A DNA stretch of 17,301 bases. It comes from an uncultured Clostridia bacterium. GTDB lineage: Bacteria; Bacillota; Clostridia; Christensenellales; Aristaeellaceae. Of the stretch, positions 12,073 through 17,301 are shown piece after piece. The first letter of the stretch is position 1; each line of letters starts with the position of its first letter. Below the pieces are notes generated by a model that did no database searches, had not been told where the DNA came from, and saw nothing but the letters and a program-made list of their open reading frames with translations. Made by a program: the position numbers and the translations under genes. Where the stretch lies: the NCBI GenBank assembly GCA_945877525.1, contig CAMDVP010000033.1, positions 1 to 17,301 of the forward strand, read 5' to 3'.

Positions 12073-13272
12073 ATGGAAACCCTGGAAAGCGCCCTGGCGC
12101 TGATGCTTTCGCAGGCGCAGACAGTGCGGGAAACGGAGGATGTTTCCCTGTCCGCAGCCCTTGGGCGGGTGGCGGCGCAGGTCGTGCTGGCTCCCGTGCA
12201 GGCGCCGCCCTTTGACCGCTCCCCTCTGGACGGCTACTGCCTGCACAGCGGCGACATTGCCGCCGCATCCCCCGAAAGCCCCGCCCGGCTGAGCGTGGTG
12301 GGCGAAGCCTGCGCGGGCTGCACCGAGCGCTTCCATGTGCCGGAGGGCTGCGCGCTGCGGGTGATGACCGGCGCGCCCGTGCCGCCGGAGTGCGACTGCG
12401 TGGTGCGCCAGGAGGACACCGACGAGGGCATGAACACCGTACGGGTGTTCCGCCCCGTGGGGCACGGAAAGAATGTGTGCTATGCCGGCGAGGATGTGGC
12501 CCGGGGGGACTGCGTGCTGCACCGGGGTGAGGCTGTCACTGCCGCGCACATCGGTGTGCTGGCCAGCCTGGGCGTAACCCGGGTAACGGTGTACCGCCGG
12601 GTTCGCGCGGTGCTGCTGTCCACCGGGGACGAGCTGGTGCAGCCCGGGCAGCCGCTGACCTACGGGCAGATTTACGACGCAAACCGCGCGGTGCTGACGG
12701 CACGTCTGGCCGAACTGGGCGTCGAGGCTATGGCGCTGGACAGCGCCGCGGACGAGCCGGAAACGGTGGCTCGTCTGCTGGAGGAAGCGGCACGAAGCGC
12801 GGATGTGCTGATCACCACGGGGGGCGTGTCCGTGGGCAAAAAGGACATCATGCACCGGGTGCTGCCCTGCATGGGCGCCCGGCGGCTGTTCTGGAAGGTG
12901 GCCATGAAGCCCGGCAGCCCGCTATTGTGCGGGGTGTATCAGGATAGGCTGATGATCTGCCTGTCCGGCAATCCCTTCGCGGCGCTGGCATGCTTTGAGG
13001 TGTTTGCCTCACCCGTGCTTCGCAAGCTGGCGGGACAGACAGAAGTATCCCTGCGCCGCGGAAAAGGGCGGCTGACGGGTGGCTTTCCCAAGGCCAGCCC
13101 GGGCCGCAGGCTGATCCGCGCCCGCTGCGAGGGAGACTGTGTGCACCTGACGGGGAGCAACCATTCCAGCGGCTCGCTGTTCTCCATGATCGGCTGCAAC
13201 TGCCTGATCGACATTCCCGCGGGCAGCGGCCCGCTGCAGGAGGGGGACGAGGTGGAGGTGATCCTGCTGTGA
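12073..13272 (+). CDS. moeA: Molybdopterin molybdenumtransferase MoeA
   Basis: A 399-residue cytoplasmic enzyme that inserts molybdate into adenylated molybdopterin. Hallmarks in order: 'PPFDRSPLDGYCL' (usually PFDxSAMDGYA) near residue 45; 'GCALRVMTGAPVPPECDCVV' (the MTGAP motif) near 95-115; 'LLSTGDELVQPGQPLTYGQI' near 180-200; 'VLITTGGVSVGKKDIM' near 250; 'VAMKPGSPLLCG' and 'LSGNPFAALACFEVF' near 275-310. The C-terminal domain IV ends with 'LQEGDEVEVILL'. Length is normal. The start at 12073 is preferred over the ATG at 12067, because GGGAGG (12059-12064) is 8 nt from the former and only 2 nt from the latter. A longer frame from 11929 shadows the preceding gene. It overlaps moaC by 4 nt. 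Confidence 0.95.
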   Translation: METLESALALMLSQAQTVRETEDVSLSAALGRVAAQVVLAPVQAPPFDRSPLDGYCLHSGDIAAASPESPARLSVVGEACAGCTERFHVPEGCALRVMTGAPVPPECDCVVRQEDTDEGMNTVRVFRPVGHGKNVCYAGEDVARGDCVLHRGEAVTAAHIGVLASLGVTRVTVYRRVRAVLLSTGDELVQPGQPLTYGQIYDANRAVLTARLAELGVEAMALDSAADEPETVARLLEEAARSADVLITTGGVSVGKKDIMHRVLPCMGARRLFWKVAMKPGSPLLCGVYQDRLMICLSGNPFAALACFEVFASPVLRKLAGQTEVSLRRGKGRLTGGFPKASPGRRLIRARCEGDCVHLTGSNHSSGSLFSMIGCNCLIDIPAGSGPLQEGDEVEVILL

Positions 13273-13790
13273 TTGAGAAGCTGACACACTTTGACGCGGG
13301 CGGGCAGGCCACGATGGTGGACGTGACGGATAAATCCCCCACCCGGCGCACAGCCATTGCGAAGGGACGCATCCGCCTCAGCCCCGACGCCATGCGCGCC
13401 GTGCTGGAGGGCACCGCCGGCAAGGGCGATGTGCTGGGCGTGGCGCGGATTGCGGGCATCATGGGGGCCAAGCGCACGGGCGAATTGATTCCCCTGTGCC
13501 ATCCCCTGGGGCTGGACAAATGCGCCATCGACTTTCATACCGACGAGGAAGCATGCGAGATCGAGGCCATCTGCACCGCCAGCCTGACGGGCAAAACCGG
13601 GGTGGAGATGGAGGCGCTTACCGGGGTGAGTGTGGCGCTTCTGACCATCTATGACATGTGCAAGGCCATCGACAAGCGCATGGAAATCACCGGCATTCAT
13701 CTGGCGAAGAAAACCGGCGGGAAGAGCGGCGTGTTTATCAACGACCCCGCCCTTGAGGAAGCGTCTGGAGAGGATGACGCCCATGCGTGA
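13269..13790 (+). CDS. moaC: Cyclic pyranopterin monophosphate synthase MoaC
   Basis: A 173-residue enzyme of the first step of molybdenum cofactor synthesis, converting the product of MoaA into cyclic pyranopterin monophosphate. It is full length and highly typical: 'MVDVTDKSPTRRTAIAKGRI' at the N-terminus, 'ARIAGIMGAKRTGELIPLCHPL' with the conserved HPL, 'TGKTGVEMEALTGVSVALLT', and 'YDMCKAIDKRMEI' with the catalytic Asp and Lys. It starts at GTG 13269 in a GTGA overlap with the moeA stop, with GGAGGTG about 8 nt upstream. It overlaps moaA by 8 nt. The C-terminal dozen residues ('INDPALEEASGEDDAHA') are a non-conserved tail. Confidence 0.97.
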   Translation: MIEKLTHFDAGGQATMVDVTDKSPTRRTAIAKGRIRLSPDAMRAVLEGTAGKGDVLGVARIAGIMGAKRTGELIPLCHPLGLDKCAIDFHTDEEACEIEAICTASLTGKTGVEMEALTGVSVALLTIYDMCKAIDKRMEITGIHLAKKTGGKSGVFINDPALEEASGEDDAHA

Positions 13791-14754
13791 CCTGTGCGGC
13801 CGGGAAATCGACTATGTGCGGGTGTCCATCACCGACCGGTGCAACCTGCGCTGCGTGTACTGCATGCCTGAGAAGGGCGTGGCCTCCATGCGCCACGGGG
13901 ACGTGCTGACCTACGAGGAAATTGTGCGGACGGTGCGCGCCCTGGCCTCCCTGGGCATTCGCCATGTGCGGGTCACCGGCGGCGAGCCCATGGCCCGGCG
14001 GGGTTGCCTTGACCTGGTGGAGCGCATCCACGTTATTCCCGGCATTGAAACGGTATCCATGACCACCAACGGGCTGCTGCTGGCCGGCCGGGTGGCCTGG
14101 GCCCGAGAGGCGGGGCTGGACGCGCTGAACATCAGTCTGGACACCCTCGATCCCGACGCTTACCGGCGCATCACCCGGGGCGGCGATGTGGCCCAGGTGC
14201 TTCAGACCATGGACGAGGCGCTGTCCCTGGGCATGCGGGTGAAGGTCAACGCCGTGCCTGTGCGGGGCCTGAACGAGGACGGGCTGACGGCCCTGGCAGC
14301 CCTGGCCCGGGAGCACCCGATCCAGGTGCGCTTCATTGAACTGATGCCCCTGGGCTGCGGCGCGGCGCTGGAGCCCATTCCCTCGGATGAGATTGTGTCC
14401 CGGATGACCTCCGCCTTCGGCCCCATGCAGCCGGATGCGCAGTGCCATGGTTTCGGCCCGGCTCAGTATTTCCGCCCGGAGGGCTTTGCGGGCTCCATCG
14501 GGGTCATCAGCCCCATGAGCCACGCCTTCTGCGGCCGGTGCAACCGGGTGCGGCTGACAGCGGACGGCTTCCTGAAATTGTGCCTGAACCACACCGCGGG
14601 GTTGGATGTGCGATCGCTTTTGCGCAGCGGCGCGGAGGATTCTGCCCTTCTGGATGCGCTTCGGGAGGCCATATTGCGCAAGCCCCTGAGCCACGGCTTT
14701 ACGGAAGCCATCGGCGATCGGGAAAGCCGCCGGATGAATCAGATAGGAGGATGA
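13783..14754 (+). CDS. moaA: GTP 3',8-cyclase MoaA (radical SAM)
   Basis: A 323-residue radical SAM enzyme that converts GTP to 3',8-cyclo-GTP, the first step of the cofactor pathway. The SAM cluster ligands are C20-x3-C24-x2-C27 in 'TDRCNLRCVYCMP'. 'VRVTGGEPMARRG' is the SAM-binding GGEP motif. The second, substrate-side cluster is C250-x2-C253-x13-C267 in 'FCGRCNRVRLTADGFLKLCL'. The C-terminus ends in the double glycine ('NQIGG') characteristic of functional MoaA. The ATG at 13783 was chosen from GGAGAGG 9 nt upstream; another in-frame ATG at 13774 lies inside the spacing region and frames further up merely read moaC. Oxygen-sensitive clusters fit an anaerobe. It is 3 nt from the next gene. 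Confidence 0.97.
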   Translation: MRDLCGREIDYVRVSITDRCNLRCVYCMPEKGVASMRHGDVLTYEEIVRTVRALASLGIRHVRVTGGEPMARRGCLDLVERIHVIPGIETVSMTTNGLLLAGRVAWAREAGLDALNISLDTLDPDAYRRITRGGDVAQVLQTMDEALSLGMRVKVNAVPVRGLNEDGLTALAALAREHPIQVRFIELMPLGCGAALEPIPSDEIVSRMTSAFGPMQPDAQCHGFGPAQYFRPEGFAGSIGVISPMSHAFCGRCNRVRLTADGFLKLCLNHTAGLDVRSLLRSGAEDSALLDALREAILRKPLSHGFTEAIGDRESRRMNQIGG

Positions 14755-14757
14755 CCC

Positions 14758-15693
14758 ATGGGCAAGGTTATTGCGGTTTGCACAAGCGAGCGGCGCGGCA
14801 TCCAGAAAACGGATGTGGGCGGCGGCTATTTCTCAAAGGACTGGGGCATTGACGGCGACGCCCATGCCGGGCACTGGCACCGCCAGGTGAGCCTGCTGAG
14901 CGCCGACAAAATCGACGCATTCAACCAGAAGGGCGCAGGGGTGATTCCCGGCGCGTTTGGTGAAAACCTGGTGGTGGAGGGCTTCGATTTCCGCGCCCTG
15001 CCGGTGGGCACGCTGCTGCGCTGCGGCGACGTTCTGCTGGAAATGACGCAAATCGGCAAGGAATGCCACAGCCACTGCGAGATCTACAAAAAGATGGGCG
15101 ACTGCATCATGCCCCGGGAGGGTGTGTTTGCCCGGGTGCTGGAGCCGGGGGAAATCCATGTGGGCGACGAGATGACCATTGAGCCGCGCCGGACGCCCCG
15201 CCCCTGGCAGGCGGCGGTGATTACCCTTTCGGACAAGGGCGCCCGGGGCGAGCGCAAGGACGAAAGCGGCCCGGCCATCGCCAGGCGCCTGACGGACAGC
15301 GGCTATGAAGTGGTGGAGCAGCTGCTCCTGGCCGACGAGCAGGCCCCGCTGAAGGCCGCGCTGATCCGCCTGTGTGACCAGCGGCAGCTGGACTTGATTC
15401 TAACCACCGGCGGCACGGGCTTCTCCCCCAGGGACACCACCCCCGAGGCCACATTGCAGGTGGCCACCCGGCAGGCTCCGGGCATTGCCGAGGCCATCCG
15501 CGCCGCCAGCATGCAATACACCCGCCACGCCATGCTTTCCCGGGGCGTCAGCGTCATTCGCGGCAAAACGCTGATCATTAACCTTCCCGGCAGCCCCAAG
15601 GCCTGTATGGAAAGTATGGACGTCTTTATGGACGTGATTCCCCACGCCATGGGCCTGCTCCGCAGCGAGGTGCAGGACTGCGCCAGAACCTGA
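14758..15693 (+). CDS. MOSC-MogA fusion protein (molybdopterin adenylyltransferase with MOSC domain)
   Basis: A 311-residue two-domain protein. Residues 1-145 are a MOSC domain ('DGDAHAGHWHRQVSLLSADKI', 'GAFGENLVVEGFDF', 'GVFARVLEPGEIHVGD') with Cys residues in 'IGKECHSHCEIYKKMGDCI'. MOSC domains bind sulfur or molybdenum species. Residues about 148-305 are a MogA/MoaB domain: 'AAVITLSDKGARGERKDESG', 'DLILTTGGTGFSPRDTTPEA', 'INLPGSPKACMESM'. MogA-type enzymes adenylate molybdopterin before MoeA inserts the metal, so the product should feed MoeA of the same operon. AGGAGG is 7 nt before the ATG. It is last in the operon, followed by a terminator. The fusion could couple metal or sulfur delivery to adenylation; that link is inference. 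Confidence 0.92.
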   Translation: MGKVIAVCTSERRGIQKTDVGGGYFSKDWGIDGDAHAGHWHRQVSLLSADKIDAFNQKGAGVIPGAFGENLVVEGFDFRALPVGTLLRCGDVLLEMTQIGKECHSHCEIYKKMGDCIMPREGVFARVLEPGEIHVGDEMTIEPRRTPRPWQAAVITLSDKGARGERKDESGPAIARRLTDSGYEVVEQLLLADEQAPLKAALIRLCDQRQLDLILTTGGTGFSPRDTTPEATLQVATRQAPGIAEAIRAASMQYTRHAMLSRGVSVIRGKTLIINLPGSPKACMESMDVFMDVIPHAMGLLRSEVQDCART

Positions 15694-15701
15694 CGCTCTC
15701 C

Positions 15702-15747
15702 GGGGCCTCCGGCGCGTTTCTTCCGCCGGAAGCCCCGCCCTTTCTTT
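15702..15747 (+). terminator. Terminator after the MOSC-MogA gene
   Basis: GGGGC-C-TCCGGCG (15702-15714) pairs with CGCCGGA-A-GCCCC (15724-15736), a 12-bp stem with one internal C/A mismatch and a 9-nt loop. It is followed by GCCCTTTCTTT. The interrupted T tract means read-through into modA is possible. Confidence 0.7.
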
Positions 15748-15781
15748 GGAATGGCTCCTGCCTTTTTCACGCATGCCCGCG

Positions 15782-15826
15782 CGGCGCGTAAAGTCGCGCC
15801 GGGGTAATCATTTCCCTGAAACAGGG
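15782..15826 (+). promoter_or_regulatory. Two hairpins in the modA upstream region
   Basis: CGGCGCG-TAAAGT-CGCGCCG (15782-15801) is a perfect 7-bp inverted repeat. It is followed by CCCTG-AAA-CAGGG (15814-15826) just before the AGGAG ribosome binding site. They could be a DNA operator and an RNA hairpin affecting translation. I see no convincing -35/-10 pair between the terminator and modA, so expression may rest on read-through or a promoter I cannot recognise. It is not large enough for a canonical Moco riboswitch. Confidence 0.4.
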
Positions 15827-15844
15827 GAAAAGGAGTGGTTCCCT

Positions 15845-16663
15845 ATGAAGAAACTGGCATGCCTGCTGCTGGCCATCCTGATGACCGGCACGCTGCTCCC
15901 CGCCATGGCCGAGCAGCAGACCACGGAGCTGGTCGTGTTCGCGGCCGCCTCCATGACCGAAACGCTCACCCAGATCAAGGCGCTCTACGAAGCGGCCCAT
16001 CCTGATGTGAGCATCGTGTGCAACTTTGATTCCTCCGGTACGCTGAAAACCCAGATTCAGGAGGGCGCTGCCTGCGACCTGTTCATCTCCGCCGGCCAGA
16101 AGCAGATGAACCAGCTGGACATCACCGCCGACCCCGCCGTGAACGCCGACGGCCTTGATTTCGTGGCCGAGGGGCTTCGCATCAATCTCCTGGAAAACAA
16201 GGTTACCCTTGTCGTGCCAGAAGGCAACCCCAAGGGCATCACCGGCTTTGATCAGCTGGCAGAGTTGCTGGCCTCCGGCAACGTGCTGCTGGCCATGGGC
16301 AACAGCGATGTGCCCGTGGGACAGTACACCCAGAAGATTCTTACCTTCTACGGCCTGGACGAGCAGGCGCTGGCCTCCGCCGGCGTGCTGACCTACGGCA
16401 CCAACGTGAAGGAAGTGACCACCCAGGTGGCCGAAATGTCGGTGGACTGCGGCGTGATCTACGCCACGGACGCCTTCAGCGCCGGCCTGACGGTGGTGGA
16501 CTGCGCGACCCCCGACATGTGCGGCCAGGTGATTTACCCCGCCGCGGTGCTCAAGACGGCCGACCAGCCCGAGATCGCCCGGGATTTCCTCAACTTCCTG
16601 ACGGGCGAGGAAGCCATGGCTGTCTTTGAAAGCGTAGGCTTCTCTTCCGCGGTGGCGAAATAA
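15845..16663 (+). CDS. modA: Molybdate ABC transporter substrate-binding protein ModA
   Basis: A 272-residue exported binding protein for molybdate (or tungstate). The signal peptide is MKK-hydrophobic-'LLPAMA|E', cleaved near residue 22. A Cys at position 6 is far too early to be a lipobox. The mature N-terminus 'ELVVFAAASMTETLTQIK' has the AAASM/L motif whose Ser contacts the oxyanion. 'SSGTLKTQIQEGAACDLFIS' carries the second Ser-Gly and the conserved 'G.pxDlFiSA'. 'LLAMGNSDVPVGQYTQKIL' and 'VDCGVIYATDAF' are further family marks. AGGAG is 9 nt before the ATG at 15845; a longer frame from 15746 has no ribosome binding site and lacks an export signal. A strong stem-loop and modB follow. Confidence 0.95.
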   Translation: MKKLACLLLAILMTGTLLPAMAEQQTTELVVFAAASMTETLTQIKALYEAAHPDVSIVCNFDSSGTLKTQIQEGAACDLFISAGQKQMNQLDITADPAVNADGLDFVAEGLRINLLENKVTLVVPEGNPKGITGFDQLAELLASGNVLLAMGNSDVPVGQYTQKILTFYGLDEQALASAGVLTYGTNVKEVTTQVAEMSVDCGVIYATDAFSAGLTVVDCATPDMCGQVIYPAAVLKTADQPEIARDFLNFLTGEEAMAVFESVGFSSAVAK

Positions 16664-16677
16664 GCCTCCATCTTCCA

Positions 16678-16711
16678 GGGGAACGTCGCGCCCTGCGGCC
16701 CGGCGTTCCCC
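16678..16711 (+). terminator. Stem-loop between modA and modB (partial terminator or mRNA stabiliser)
   Basis: GGGGAACGTCG (16678-16688) with CGGCGTTCCCC (16701-16711) gives an 11-bp stem with one G-U pair and a 12-nt loop, followed by CATTTTGCC. It starts 14 nt after the modA stop, the same distance as the stem-loop after the sugar-binding protein gene. It probably sets the higher level of binding protein over permease. Confidence 0.7.
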
Positions 16712-16735
16712 CATTTTGCCATCAAGGAGGACGTT

Positions 16736-17301
16736 ATGGACTGGTTTCCGCTGTGGAATTCCCTGCGCATTGCGGCCATCAGCAGCGTCATCGTGTTTTT
16801 CAGCGGCATCCTGGCCGCGTACTATGCCTCGCGCCTGCCGCGGGGAATCAAGGGCGCGCTGGACGTGGTGCTGACGCTGCCCATGGTGCTTCCGCCCACG
16901 GTGTGCGGCTGGTTTCTGCTGATGATCTTCGGGCTGAAACGCCCCCTGGGCATCGCGCTGATGCAGCTGGGCATCAAATTCGTGATGACCTGGCAGGGTG
17001 GGGTGTTGGCCTCGGTGGTGGTTTCCTTTCCGCTGATGTACCGCACAGCCCGGGGAGCCTTTGAGAGCTTCGACGCCTCCCTGGCGGAGGCGGGCGCAAC
17101 CCTGGGGCTGTCCGGCACCTATATCTTCTGGCGCATCCGCATGCCCGCCTGCCGGCAGGGGATCCTGGCCGGGGCGGTGCTGGCCTTTGCCCGGGCCCTG
17201 GGGGAATACGGCGCGACAAGCATGCTCATCGGCTATACCCCCGGACGCACGGCCACCATTTCCACCACGGTATATCAGCTATGGCGCACAGGCGACGAGT
17301 C
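16736..17301 (+). CDS. modB: Molybdate ABC transporter permease ModB (3' end outside window)
   Basis: The frame runs from the ATG at 16736 (AAGGAGG 6 nt upstream) to the right edge without a stop, giving 188 codons of a protein normally about 220-230 long. 'LTLPMVLPPTVCGWFLLMIFG' is the signature ModB segment (LPxVLPPTVxGxxLL), followed by 'RPLGIALMQLG'. The cytoplasmic EAA loop that contacts ModC is 'LAEAGATLGLSGTYIFWRIR' with MPACRQG. 'ARALGEYGATSMLIG' near the end is also characteristic. Several hydrophobic segments show an inner-membrane protein. With ModA it imports molybdate for the cofactor operon upstream. The ATPase ModC is expected just past the edge. Nothing points to a defect. Confidence 0.95.
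   Translation, partial: MDWFPLWNSLRIAAISSVIVFFSGILAAYYASRLPRGIKGALDVVLTLPMVLPPTVCGWFLLMIFGLKRPLGIALMQLGIKFVMTWQGGVLASVVVSFPLMYRTARGAFESFDASLAEAGATLGLSGTYIFWRIRMPACRQGILAGAVLAFARALGEYGATSMLIGYTPGRTATISTTVYQLWRTGDE

Noticed and set aside
10823..12268. 481-codon minus-strand open frame across the promoter and the molybdopterin-binding gene
   Set aside because: It would cross a terminator and promoter of the other strand and opposes a conserved gene; shadow of GC-rich coding sequence.

Overview
This window looks like a piece of the chromosome of an anaerobic, fairly high-GC, gut-type member of the Clostridia (Firmicutes). The evidence is the strong Shine-Dalgarno sequences (AGGAGG), consensus sigma-A promoters, a secreted protein with a DUF6273 domain followed by SH3-like repeats of the 'TRSGP' kind, and DUF4349 anti-sigma architecture. 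I would guess Christensenellales or a relative, but that is recall of family distribution and not a measurement.

Left part (1-4200). The window opens inside a large extracellular protein (Thr/Pro linker, DUF6273, two SH3-like modules). It converges through a bidirectional terminator on a small secreted protein read from the minus strand. Next come a plus-strand ECF sigma factor and, overlapping it by 4 nt, a membrane anti-sigma factor fused to DUF4349. The sigma gene appears to have two promoters: a housekeeping one and, just downstream, an ECF-type one (GGGAAC-17-CGTCTAA) that would give autoregulation. A non-coding block of about 260 nt packed with short palindromes follows.

Middle (4161-7566, minus strand). 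A three-gene CUT1-type carbohydrate ABC importer is transcribed from a perfect TTGACA-17-TATAAT promoter as binding protein, MalF-type permease, MalG-type permease. No ATPase is present. The operon has a roughly 170-nt leader with several possible hairpins, a strong stem-loop between the binding-protein and permease genes, a permease whose best-placed start is a CTG codon, and a 12-bp-stem terminator.

Right part (7654-17301, plus strand). A MarR regulator is coupled to a class 3 aldehyde dehydrogenase. A MobB-like P-loop protein overlaps a THEP1-type NTPase, closed by a long terminator. A compact molybdenum-cofactor operon follows: a molybdopterin-binding protein with a C-terminal four-cysteine motif, moeA, moaC, moaA and a MOSC-MogA fusion. 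Last come the molybdate importer genes modA and modB, the latter cut by the window edge. Together these take up molybdate, make cyclic pyranopterin (MoaA, MoaC), and adenylate and metallate molybdopterin (Mog, MoeA). MPT synthase (MoaD/MoaE), ModC and any enzyme that uses the cofactor are not in view.

I found no tRNA, rRNA, CRISPR array, transposase or phage gene. The least explained items are the leader of the sugar operon, the palindrome block at about 3872-4130, the SBP-to-permease stem-loops placed identically in two unrelated operons, and the Cys-rich tails of the two molybdenum-associated proteins.
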